Source of the DNA: Echinococcus granulosus
Taxonomy: Eukaryota > Platyhelminthes > Cestoda > Cyclophyllidea > Taeniidae
Direction of reading: 5' to 3'
Length of the DNA stretch: 64,000 bases
Assembly: GCF_000524195.1 (NCBI RefSeq)
Contig: NW_020170442.1
Location: 1-64,000 of the forward strand
Of this stretch, positions 50,315 to 63,300 are shown one piece after another (position 1 is the stretch's first letter; every line of letters starts with the position of its first letter). A model generated the notes under the pieces. The model did no database searches. It saw only the letters and a list, made by a program, of their open reading frames with translations, and was not told where the DNA came from. The translations under genes were made by a program, and so were the position numbers.

Positions 50315-51605
50315 GGCTGCCTCCACCTCATGCTTTTTTGCCATGTCACCCCGACCTTTCCCCCAATCGTTTACCGACGCGCTCTTAACTGTTATTACCA
50401 GAGTGTTGACTCCTGTAAAATTGTAAACGTTCTCTTCTTGAATGGCCTTATTTCGCTAATATCCGGACACCATGGCAATGTAAGTTTCTAACATTCGTTT
50501 CCCGGTGTCTTTCGTTGCCATGATTCTGACCACGCACCGACAAGTTGGTGGTCACTTCGCGGAGCAGGATAACAAGCTTTTCAGTGGTCGGGGCGATGCA
50601 TTTTCGATTCGCTATGAGCACATTCCATCTCCTAATATGTTCATCTTTTGCTACCGCATATCAAGCAGTCTTGATGTTCTTGACAAAGCTCTGATATACA
50701 TGTAAAAATCCATTTAGGCTGATTGGCTCAAAGAACAGTTTTTTTAAGTGTGTGATGGTTTATACCATGCTGGTACATGCTCATTGTTTGATCTTGGTGT
50801 TAGTGTCGCGAACTCGCTCTACAGCTGTGCAATTTACTTATGTATTAAAATGACAAGACTGGGATCCATGGCACTCATTTTGATTGTCAAATGCTTGTCA
50901 TGGATTACTCCTCTTGTTCAAAATTCACCTAATTATTCGGCTGAAAGTGTTATCGCTAACCGCAAATCTTCTTTATTAAAATAGGTTCTTAAAATTTGTG
51001 TACACCTTTTGGGCTTATAAGACCGGAAAAAAATCTTTTCAAATATCAACCGTTCCGTCAAAGTGGTTGCTTAATTAAACGCCTAAAAGTGCACACACTG
51101 ATGTGGAAAAGTGCTTCATTGGTGGCTGTGGGATGAACCGAGATCGAGAACGTAATCTGTGCCAACAAGTTTGATGGACTATCCACGTCAGTGCGAGTTC
51201 AGTGTACTCATGTTTGGTTCGGTTCACATTATTTCCGTGTTTGTAGCCAGTGGCAAGGTCGAGCACTTCCTAGTTTGCGTGCAGCTCTAAATTTACCACA
51301 AGTTTAACGAGCTTCGGCAATCTTGATAAAATAATGAGCCTAATAAGCCACATGGACAGGTACTTTTTGTCCTGAATCTCAAATTCACTTGCACTATATT
51401 TAGGCTCAACTTAGCGTCTTCTGTTCACTAGTATCAACTAAGGACGATTTCAACTCGTCTCCAAAATCATTTATTGTACCGGATGGAATATTACCCATTG
51501 CTTTTACCAAAAGGCGTTTGCTCTAGTCAGGTTCCGACAGTTGCTCGAAGATATTTGTATTCAACATTGATTTTTTAAAAATGGGGAATTCCTGACCTTA
51601 AAACA
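50315..51605. other. Endosulfine downstream region
   Basis: Likely 3' UTR and intergenic DNA. A frame at 50,505-50,705 has no recognisable domain. I searched for a further endosulfine exon in the phase left by the donor-like site at the stop and saw none that is convincing. Confidence 0.4.
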
Positions 51606-51705
51606 NNNNNNNNNNNNNNNNNNNNNNNNNNNNNNNNNNNNNNNNNNNNNNNNNNNNNNNNNNNNNNNNNNNNNNNNNNNNNNNNNNNNNNNNNNNNNNN
51701 NNNNN
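51606..51705. other. Assembly gap (100 N)
   Basis: Exactly 100 undetermined bases, the usual placeholder length for a scaffold join. True distance between the flanks is unknown, and any gene order inference across it depends on the scaffolding. Confidence 0.98.
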
Positions 51706-53814
51706 GTGCCTTGATTAAAAGGCCAATGGGACGCAAGGAGCGAACTGCGAAGCCAAGAAACGCCCACACTGTGAGGACAGGTCTTTCTATCATCACGTGG
51801 AAGTAACTGAATCAATGGGGAGTATGCGCTTGATGAGAGTTGTATCATGACAATGAATGCACACCATTGTGCACGGTACTGTTACACCTCGAAGGCCACA
51901 TGACTTGTCGCAATTGCGACCATCCAACACCCAAACTAGCTGCTTTTATGTGCATCTTGTGCCTAATATGAGACTGCCACTGAGTTTCTTGATCCAATAA
52001 AGATATGCACTCTATCAACATTGCTTTAACAATGAGGTAACTAAGTTAGCATTAAATTGACGCGATAAAACTGTCAGAGTTTACAAGACGTTTGCTTTAT
52101 CCTTCTTTCACGTGCGTTGTCTACGACTTGGTGTAGTAATTGTGCGAAAGGTGTGATTTGCCCACAGATGCTTATATTTTTCAGCCTTTTCTACCATGGG
52201 AAGGCGGTTTCAGCTCCATTATCCGGAAAAAGAGTAGGTGAAACCTGCTTAATAGTAATTTTTAAGAATTGTCAATGTCAATAGCGCAAAAGCAAACACG
52301 AGGATTAGTGTCACCGCGTGTACTTTGGTTCTCTAGAGCAGCAATTGTAATTTCGAAGCGGGAAGAGCGCGCCTGCACTACCTTCGATAGTGGGAACATG
52401 ATGGGCTGGATACCAGCGCAAAATTTGGTGAGTGCTGAAGCCAGTGCGTTAGGATTCAGATCTCCATGACCACCCTTACATTTTAGCTAGCTCCAACTCT
52501 TGTCATCGCTAATTTATTCCAGCAGTCTTGCTAATTTAAAGTCATATGTTCACTTGGGACGTACTATTTGAAAAATACAGAAAAGTTGTATATCAGGTGT
52601 GTTGGAGATAGCTCACAAGTTATATTTGATGAACCAAACAGCCAAAGGGGAGCATACATTTCGCCATATTCATGGCCTAGGACACAAATGTCAAAAGTCA
52701 TCCTATCAAATTTTAATGTACAACATCAAGAGCTAGTGGTAATCAGGAATGTCCAAATAAAGAAGGGCCAAAATTTTAACAAATTCTAACATATTCCTTA
52801 AAATTTGGGGAATATGTTCATCAGTCGGAAAAGCTAGTCCCCTGACCCGAACACAGTTTAGGCGTGAAAGTACCTACAATTACCTACCTGCAACATTCCC
52901 ACCTGAAGCACAGAAGAAATCTTTGCACTTACCTGAATCAATCTGCAACACTTCAAAATAAACCGCTTCTTCGATTATATAATGCTAAACTCTATGCTGG
53001 GCATGCAGTCAAAGCGTACGTTCTTTAATGACAGATCAGAAGGAATATGTTCAACAAATTCAAATAGTGGTACTCAACGGTACTCAAACTAATTTACGTG
53101 GAATCCTTTTCATAAAACAGCCTCCATCTGAATTAGGTGTTGAGACTGCAAAGTCGCGGGAGTTAATCAACGACAGGAAACCCCTTACAGCTACCGATGG
53201 GATGCTATGTTTACACCGAATTTGTAGGAAGCAACTTTAGGAGTTTTATTACTAAAGCATAGAAGGGATGGGGGCCTATACGCATAACTGGAAGACTAGA
53301 GCGTCAAGAGGGAAGGCTGGAAATCGGAAACCCAGTGCAGTAGAAAATATGGTTAACTAAACACTGGACTAATACAGCGTATGAATAATTATAAGCAACC
53401 GAAGTAATTTCTTCGGATTACACGGAAGCTAAATATTTTCACGATTGAGAGCATTGTCACTTATTCTCTACATGATACTGTCAAGGCCGAATTTGTGACC
53501 TAGCATACCGCATTACAGTATTTAATATGTGATTTAAAGCAAACTTTACTACACGCACTCTTTGGTCTCTCCAGATCGAACCTTTGTCCTAGTGGTATAG
53601 CGCCCAGTGATCCCTCTAATCCTCAATAAAATACAGAAAACTAAACCTTTTATGTAGCAGAATGGCATACTAGTGTTTCAAGGATGGCATAGGGAGAGAT
53701 AGCATAGCAGAGCAAATACGAGATCAGTCTCAAAATTAACTTACGCCAGATCTTCATAAGTTAAGACAGTGAGCCAGGTGTATACATTCCCACCGCAATA
53801 TTTTGATTGTTTGC
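51706..53814. other. Gene-poor stretch after the gap
   Basis: AT-rich; only short frames without motif or splice support. Confidence 0.5.
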
Positions 53815-54005
53815 TTAACTCTCGGTTTTCCCAAGGGGGCACTCAAGGGCTCCGCCATTGTGCCTTCAGTGGATGACCTGGCCTTCAGACCGTACCAGTA
53901 GATCCCATGTGCCATTGTATGCCGACATTGTATATTCTGCCCATGTTTTAGGCCTTCTTTAGTATTCAGGAAAGCATCGGGGCGCTACATTCACCATAGT
54001 ATATG
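53815..54005 (+). repeat. Dispersed repeat family, copy H
   Basis: Begins ttaactctcggttttcccaa, passes gaccgtaccagtagatccca, then tgtatattctgcccatgttt and the core attcaggaaagcatcggggc with gctacattcacc. Plus orientation, 0.3 kb upstream of the adenylate-kinase-like gene. Confidence 0.65.
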
Positions 54006-54320
54006 ATGGTCCTAGTTAAACAAATCATAATGTTGTAAATCAAATAATGTTTCCCAAGATACCCCAAAAATCATTTCCACTTTAATTTGACTGCTGTACA
54101 TCACAACGAAGCAATTGCATTACAGTAAACTATAGAACGTATCATAAATATTTAAAAGAATCGTGTGAAGTGTATAAGGGTGACTAAATGGCTTAGGTAA
54201 AGTCGTGACCGATAAACTACATGGGTTTTAAGGTCTGAGTTTTACTTTATCTCGTTGCTATGGATTGAATGCCAAGGTCGTAGAGGCGTGCAATCTCTTG
54301 ATTGTACTCCTAATCTTGCA

Positions 54321-57300
54321 ATGGGAATGAGAAAACCCGTAATACCACCAAAAGAAACTAAGGAATATCTTGCATGTAAAGAAATTCCACAATTATTTGA
54401 GGTACTCCCTATACTTTGGATAATTGATAAATAAGTGCCTCATGACAGGTTTGATGTATCACCGACCAGTCGATCCAATTCAGTATTTACAAGAATGCCT
54501 TGAGAAGATAAAGCGAAAAGATTATAAATCTGTTAGATGGGATTTGTTTCTTGAGGGAAAGCGCTGTCCTTTGCCACCTCTTGCGTTGAGACGAAATAGC
54601 GAGCCTTTTTCAAGATATCAACCAATGGTTGGCACCGGATGTTCCCAATTCAAGATGCGCCCACAAGCCACTGTCATATGTATTATCGCTGCACCTGGCA
54701 TTGGAGCAAGGGAATTTTCGGGAAAGATGCTTAACTACTATCCAAGTTTCGTGCATATTAGCATGGGAGATTTAGCAATTAATTGCGCGAAAATTGAAGA
54801 AAGAAAGTCCCATAGCCGCTGGAGTTCTGCTCTTCGCTTTATTAAATCAGGAGATTTGGCCCCCGAAGATATGGTTTTAGAGCTTCTTAAGTGGAATATT
54901 AATCAATATCCCACCTGTGAGGGATTTATCATTGATGGATACCCCCGAACTTTCAAACAGTACGAAGATCTCAAGTTTAATGTATGTTTCTTATTACAGA
55001 CTGCGATTCTGGAAAAGCTGTAGATTTCACTTTTGACCAAGCTTAATTATTAAAGTCACTATTAGAAAATGTCAATTGAGCAACCGGAAAGAAGTACTTA
55101 GCAGAAAGTGTTAGTCAAGAAGCTTTTACATTGTTTCACCATGAACATATTTAGCTTTGGGAACAAAAATACAAATGGGTTTATGGTACTTTTTGAATTT
55201 CCACAAAGTGCTGCAAGTGTTATCAAGAAATCTCTTTGATATGCAAATAAGACATTATTTTAATGAAATATGTCAATTTGATACTAATTCCTATTTAGAT
55301 CTGTAAGGATAATCTATCCGGCGTTATCCTCATTGACGCTTCTGAGGAAAAATGCCTGCATCAGCTGCTAAACGCAAGACAGACAAGTTGTGGACCCGCC
55401 AAACCTTTACCGAATGATGTGATTCGAAGGAAAATATGCACTTTCAAGAACGTAACACTTCCCGTATGCAAAGTTATTGACAATGAAAGCAAATTACGAG
55501 TGGTGCGCATTACTTTTCTAGCCACGTGTTGCTCCTTATGTAACTAACTTTCCTTACGAACTAAATTCGACTCATTTGTGACGAGTCACACCATGTTTAT
55601 ATAGGTCGCGCACCAGAGATTAAGAGATTCGCCGATAGTGTTAGAATTTTAAAATGTCCAAATATTCGTTCAAGTGTTCAAACAGTCCACTTTTCCCACA
55701 GTAATTTTGCTTATTAATCAAATTGTTGTACGCCAGAAATGTCATGGTTGCAAAGTGCTATTATATGCAAACCATTCATAGTGCATTCTCTATGATGCCT
55801 GATGAATTCCTGAAATATTGGAATGTCAAATTCATATATTCTATTGTGCAAGTGATAAGCTGCTGTGTACAATATGATAGTCAAGGGAATAAACGATAAG
55901 CGAATGAAAAATTTGGATGTTAAAAATAATTTATTTTACAGGTTGACGGCGAACGAAAAGATGAGGACATAGAGCGTGAACTTTTAGCGATATTTGACTT
56001 TCTCCTCACCAGACGAGTGACAGGTAGTCTCTTTTTATTTTAATTTTCGCGGTTTTTTACATTGGAATCACTGTGCTGTAGCTCCACTGATAAAGCCGGA
56101 AAGGGAATGCATTACAGACACTCAGGCCAGACCGTTCTTACAAAGAATTGTGGGTTGTCCGGGTAACCCACCAACTTTTAACATCCCCATTATTCGTCCA
56201 GAATACAAGGACCTTGGGCGCCAAGGTGGGCTACCTACTTGTCCAGTCATGATTCTCCTGGGTGGGTTCATCTTTTTTATAGCTAAAGTTACTCATATTT
56301 TATCGCCATATATGCGAAAACCTTTTTAATTGTTCAAAATATATCTCTTGGATCTAAATTTGCGTGACGGCTTTAGATGAAATAAAAGTTTATCACATAA
56401 ATATGAACTTGTGAAAGCAGTGTCAAATCCCTTTTTCACGTAGCTATTGAATATAAATAAAACAGCGAAATTTGGAATAAAGTTCGACAGGATAAAACAA
56501 TAACAGTAAGAGAGTAGGCCTTTTTCCAATATCGAGCCAGCATAAGTGCTTGTTGATTGTCAAGGCCATCAAATTTCTTATTCTAGATCAGCGTTTGTTT
56601 AGGATATTTGCTTTGTTGATTAACCTAGGAATTAACATCCAAAAACAGTCATTGTATGTTCCCGAATCGAAAACGTTTCATAAAATTTACTAGATAAGAA
56701 AATAACTAGTAATTGCAACCGGTATAGAATTCGTTTCTATAGGTCATTCACTTGCATCAAGTGCTTACCATAGAGGAATATTTGGCTAGCCAAGAGTCCT
56801 TCGCTATTGATTACGAGTTTATTCTATTTTCACCACAATACCTCAAGAGTGAGGTGAATTAAGGCATGCTTAAAAATTTAAAAATCCAACATTTTACTAA
56901 TCCAAATGCACAAGTAAATCTGCACGTAAAGGTAATCGCAGAGTGGAGTCAAGGTATCGGACAAGGTAAGCAAGCAGGCAAGCGTAGAAAGGTGGTACTA
57001 ATTGACATATGTTGGTTACCCCAACGCAAAGGTGGCCCGGGTTCGGGTCGCACGAAGCAGGCGTTGTCGCTGTGCCAATCGATAAAGGGCGCGAAGCACT
57101 ACAACCTCACAGATCTTCTGCGCACCCGCGTCCTCAACGCCCTCTCCACCGGCGCCGAAAAGGACTGGGACGTCGTCGCTAAGCGTGTGCACAGCAGCGA
57201 ACCGCCTCTCAGCTACGTGCGTCCTCTCCCTGTTTGAAGCCTGAGTAGGACAGAGTTTATGCATTTGCAATGATTAATTTTCTAGTTTATAACTAATGTA

Positions 57301-60300
57301 TGACTGCACACTTAAAATTAACTCCTAGATAAGTCTCAATAATCTGATGCTATTAAAGTGATTCTAAGCTTAATAATAACGTTTTCATACATTTTAGGAT
57401 CGTATGATTCCTGAGTACTGGGTAAGTTGTACACTTACGACACCGAATGAACTGCATGGTCTTTAAATGTTTTAGGACATACAAATAGATATTCTTCGAG
57501 ATGAGTTTGTCAAGTTAGCGGATAACGCCACTCTGGTTGTTGTTGAGGGCTACATGAATGATGAGAGCCAAATTTCAACATTTAATAAGACGGTATGTTT
57601 TGCTCCTGACCAATTTTATTGTCTTTACTACATGCATTGCGATTTCCCCCATGCCTGGGTGTGTCCCAGTGGGTGGGGCAGTTGACGACTGGTGCCACTT
57701 TTATGCCTCTTCTTAGCTCCACCCACAGTTCAAATATCGTTACCCTGCTTAGTGGAAAAGCCTGCTTGTAGAAAAATTTGCTTTTTGTGAATTTGGACAA
57801 ATTTGTTACTTTAGCATTGCGATTCATTAAAAAATATATTAATACGACTCTACTGCTGCTCATTTATAGTTGAATACCCAACTTTTAATTCCCACTGCCA
57901 AAACTTAACCAAACCGCTTAATTCAGTGCGGCGGTTACTGTAACTCTTGGAGAGTGTTTTTTTTGTCAATAATAATTTCAAGTTGGTTTTGGTATTTTAG
58001 ATCATATAATTATTGTAAAAGGAAAAGAATTCACACATAATAAGCAACACCATCACTATTGCCTATTATACTCATAACATGAATAGAAAATAACAGGTAG
58101 TCTTGATGAGACTTTAATAATTTGGGAAAGTGTTTTGGTTTAAACTGCTTTCACCGTCTTGACTTTTTTGTATGAGAAATAAATGCGTTAATTCGAAATG
58201 GTGCTCATTTGCTTCTCAGGCATTGTATTCGAATAGAGCAAAAGGCTGTCATATACTCCAAAAGTGACGTAAATGCGAATGCTTAAATATCATAGTTTTC
58301 TGTGAGAATTCTGAAATGGGTCTTTTGACAGGTCTCAGAACATGCCTGGCAGCTTCAGGTTTATAATCTAGTGAAATTTTCCAGATACAAAGCTTTTGAG
58401 GAGTTTTAATTAACGACGCTGTGGCCGGGTAACTGTATGATGATAAGGTGGTTTAATAATATTTTATCCATGACTTCTAAAAGCGTCCACGAGATTGATA
58501 ATTGAAGTAGTGATGTATAAAGATAACTCAATACGTGTAGACATTTAGGGTCACACTATGTTACAATCTGCCTGGCAGATCGGAGGGGCGGATATGGTGG
58601 TATTGTTGGATTGTGAGGAGGAGACGCTGATTACGCGGCTGAATAGGCGCTGCACTCGCCTGAAGCGCATCGAGGACGAGACGCACATCGTGCATCAGCG
58701 CGTCAGTTTCTTCAAACAGGTCTCCCTTCCCGTCGTGCGCTACTTCGACGAGCTTGGAAAGCTGGTCATCGTAAGTCAAGTCTGGTTTTTATTCAAAACA
58801 TGCGCATGTGTAAAGCGAAAGACTAAGTATAAATACCTGATGAAATTAACCTTGGATGGACTATGAAAGTGCATTTTCAAGGCAATCGCTACTGTTGAGA
58901 CGTGTAAAATAGTTTTAAGCGTATTTAAGACTCGGAAATCAAGTTCAAACAGTGCTACCGTTCCTAAACAGTTTTCAAAATTGTCTGTATGTTTTATATC
59001 AATTTGGAGAAACCATTCCAACTAGGTGCTTTCTCAAGTTGCCTCCCAATGACAATGGACTTAAACGATTAAGGTTTTTCCAAACGCAATAGTTCAGATG
59101 GAAATAACGCTCAAAGCCGTTCGATTGATAACAAAACAGCTTGACAACCAAGCAAATAATGCTTTGAAATCGAGGCGAGTGACAAATTGCTTGTTAGGTA
59201 TCGAAAAGTGAAGTTATTGATGAATGTTTCCATTTATGTTCGTAATAAAATGCATAGAGTATTCATTCACTTTCTAAAGCGTCAAGAATAAAATCATTTG
59301 GCCTTCTGGCATTTTTATATAAGGTAAATTGCAAATTATATTGGGTAGTCTATATTTACATGATGAAGCAAATTTGAAATGCTGTTAACTCTTGCAAAAT
59401 TTTAAGTGAACACCGTGTTCACTCAGTTTGGTATCACTTACCTTCCAGTTTCTATACTTTTAATTTTAACTTCGACACAACTGTTATATTTTCCGTGAAA
59501 TTTGCAAAGATCTTACTAAGTCTGATTCCAAAGATCCGGCAGCTATTAGCACAGAAGTGGCAGAGTTGCCTTGAATAAGGAAAATAATTCATTTGAATAT
59601 TATTTTAGTTCAGTATGCTATTTTAGAACACTTTTTATCAGATCGACGCATTTATCCAAGTTCCAGCGGGTATTTCTTTTGACTGAAAATATTATCTGCT
59701 GGTTCTACCATTGATAATTAAAGAAACACTTTAATTTTTATGCATCATACTGTATTTCTGCTTTAGATGCCGGCCGATCGTGATGCCGAATTGATAACCA
59801 GGGATTTAGTCGCTTTCGTGGAATATTTCCTCGCCAAGAGACAATCTGCAAATGGTGCAAACAATAATGCCCTTCAGTTTGTTGAATTGGTAAGGAATTT
59901 TCAACTTTGTTACTGTATTTATTTGCACATAATGTTTTTCCATAACAGTTTCCTTTCCGAACTCATTTAGGCGAATAACAGTCACAGTAAAGCAACGGCC
60001 GAAATTCAGGAAGAACAAAAAGACCCTGCAGGAAGGGATATTCAAATTGTGGGTGGTATTTTGGAGGTTCTAGTGATGACTTATCCATTAATTTGGGAAA
60101 ATTTTGGTCTAATAATTAAGTGTTGTTGTTTTGCCGGTCCGGGTATTTGATTAGTAATTGTCTATTTGATTTAATCGAGTTTGTTTAAAAACGAATTTAC
60201 GTGGACAGCTACTGCGCATGGTGGAAGAGTAATCAGGCTCAAGAATACGAAAGAGTGGCGTCTTGCTCCATGCAAAACAGTTATTAACATTAATTTCCAG

Positions 60301-63300
60301 TCTATTTAAGCCTCACTGCTTAAGTAGTGGACATTTGAATGAGTTTTTCATGCTATTACCAGGATAATTGTACATCGCTGAAACGGCAGTAATGATAACG
60401 TACGGTTATAAATGCTAATTTTTTATGTCTACATGATGCATGAATGAGCAGGCTTGAACATTTAGAGTACATAAGCTATGCAAATATGTTGCTTTGGCCC
60501 GATTGGAGAACAACGCCTTGTTGTGCATTCTTAAGAACAGTACTAAACCACAAAATTGTCCTCGTTTATTTCAAATAAGGTTATTCTCAAACCCATTTTC
60601 TTATACTTTACGAGCCATTTAATTTTGCTATCACGTATGACATCTAAGTGTGTATTCGAATGGTTTATGGCCGACGAATATAAGATGTTTGAGTTATAAG
60701 GCAGCGCTTTTCTTAAGATCTTTACGCACTCATTATGCATATTACTTTGTTTGAAGTTTCAGGGGGATGTGCATAAAAGTGATTCAAATGTGGATGAGAT
60801 TCGTCATGACAGTATAAGAGAAGTGATCATAAAATCCGTAATGCAAAATTTTCCCATACCGTATATCTGTTAGCTAAAATAAGTGCTGTAATCTCATTTG
60901 CAAATTTTTTTTCAGCCATCATCCTCTTCAAATTTAAGCGCATGTAAGAAAACTTTTCCGCGGCTTAACCAATAAGTTCTGCATTCGTTAAATAAATTTT
61001 TGTTTTTCTGCAGCCCTCTACTCGGGTTGGCCTGATTTTTGGACGTATTTTATTATTGGTAAGTTAAAAAATCAGTAACTTCAACCACTTCACCCGATAG
61101 GACCTCCAACATGTGGAACAGAACATCTGGCTAGGAGGCTCGCAACGGAAACAAATTTTACTTTTGCTTCTATAAGGAATGCACAAGAGAAAGATTATGA
61201 GCAGGCAAGTTGGGAAAAGTGCCACAATGAAAGGAGAAGTAGTATTATTTTGCTTAACTGAATGCGTTTCCCATTCTAAAAACAAAAACATTCAAGTTAT
61301 AGCATTATGCAAACGTCTGAAACAACCCATTCTTCCATGACTTGCAGCTTCAGATACCCGGCTGCCAAAACCTTGACGATATGCAAGTGGCAATGCCACG
61401 ATCAGATCATTTCTTTTCTTTTTTGAAGAGGTAGTTAGGCGATACGTAAGCCTGTGGTTGCAGTAGGTACACCGAAGTAGTAAAAACAGCCAGTTTCTGG
61501 ACGGTTGTATTGTTCTGGACAGTAGGGTCAGCACTAGCCTGACTTAACTGACGCCACGTTTTGTGACCACCGCCTGTCCCAAAGTTGGAAACCGTTAGTT
61601 CATCTTCCTCAGAAGGTGCATTATTTTCGCACATAGAGGCGCATTTTATAACTTGCCCATTTGGAAATTCCACTCTTGCCTTTCTCGCCCAATGAGCTGC
61701 CCTTCTTTTCGTGCTAATAGAAATCCAAATATGATAATGCCAATTAATTTATAAAAATCTTAAAATATGGAGACATTTGATGGAGGGGAATTGACCAGAT
61801 TCAATGCGTTAAAGCTTATTTGCCTTGTAGGAGAACGAATTTGGGCGGATTGAGAAATCACTAACTGGTGGGATTGCAGAAAGCACAGGCTTCGTAATTG
61901 TTGGAAGCCCTAATGAAGTACTTGAATTGCTTCAAAACCCCATGAAGGTTCGTTTGTATCTGTTTTTAGTAGTAATTTAACATATAGTTCTAATTAAAAT
62001 ATTAGATGACCAAAAGTGTTGTAATGCTTTCTGTGTAGCTCGTTGCAATGGCTTATAACTTGGAGGAATCCGTAAAATGCACGCGATTGTTTATATGAGC
62101 TATAGATATGCGCGTCAATCCATCGGCACTCTTTGGTGTGCTCAACTATTTCCTTGTTTTTTTTTTTTGAAACCTCACAAAATGGTGACTGGGCCTGATG
62201 CAATTAGAGAATGCCCACTTTGCAAATCTAAACCCGTTTCCGAAGCCTTACGAGAATCGTGCAAAACAAGCATAACATCTGAACAAGGTGCAGTGACAGG
62301 TTGTACCGACCGTAAATGGTGTTAAATGTGATACCGGCAATGCATCATTGGTGCGTTATGTTCTGGAAGACACAGTATTCCTGATAGCGAAGAATAATCT
62401 GTCGCCGCTTGGTTAAAGTAATTACAAATCAAGATGGTAGAAACAGTCTCTAGTGATGCTTAAAGTGAGTAGTGAAACAAATGGCTTATTCTTGCATCAA
62501 GTGGCGAATTTATGAAAGCTAATAAGGAAATGAATAGAACATGCCGTGCACCGTTAGATGGCGGAGGCAAGTTTTCAGACTGTCAATTTTGTCCTTCACT
62601 CGTTTCATATCGTCTATGAAAACGCCGTTGTTGTGTTGTTTTCTGAATGACTTTTAATAAGAAAAGCCGTTTGTATTCAAACTTTCGTTGAACGAGCAAA
62701 ATGATCTACATACTTCCCATCCCATACCTCTGAGGCATTCAAGTCCATCAAGCCTATGCTTTGTGGGGGTGTGTGGAAGGGGAGTGTGCTCCATGAATTT
62801 CTTGCTGGGATCCACCTGACACGATATAAATGAAATATGCGTACGTAAGTAGCCTCGGAAAGCAACCAAAATCAGCGGATGGAAGGTCCTTTTCTTCCAG
62901 GACAACGTGAGACCTTATAATTCAAAAAACGACTATGGGAAGATTTGCATTTTAGGACAGAACGGAGAAACAGTACCACTTAAATTCTCTTTATTTCCCT
63001 GATAGCTCTGCAACTGGTGACTATCGTCTTTTCCTGTTATTGGACAATTACGTGTGAAATAGGATAGCCGTCACGAGAATAGCGTTAGAGAAAGAAGTTG
63101 AATTGACCGTCACCAGGTTTATACTTTGTCGTATGAGGTTGAATTTCGCAGCTAGTTTGCGTTTCGCTGGGGAAGAATTATGAATTATGGTGTAATGGTG
63201 ACCGTTTTGACAAAAATATTCTTTGAGTCTCTACAAAGTTGTTTAATTTCTGTACAAAAAATGCAAGCATTTATTTGGTCACTTTGTCTAGCCTTCATTA

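Noticed and set aside
60916..60943. Short Ser-rich exon candidate (PSSSSNLSA) in the AK gene
   Set aside because: Including it changes the phase and puts a stop into the following exons. Skipping it keeps 60,837 to 61,014 to 61,831 in frame.
61407..61673. Minus-strand 88-codon frame within the AK gene
   Set aside because: No recognised motif and no splice context; it lies in an intron of a well-supported plus-strand gene.
62077..62325. Frame with CPLCKSKP, considered as a zinc-finger exon
   Set aside because: Only one CxxC pair, no flanking splice sites in a usable phase, preceded by a T-run in an intron.
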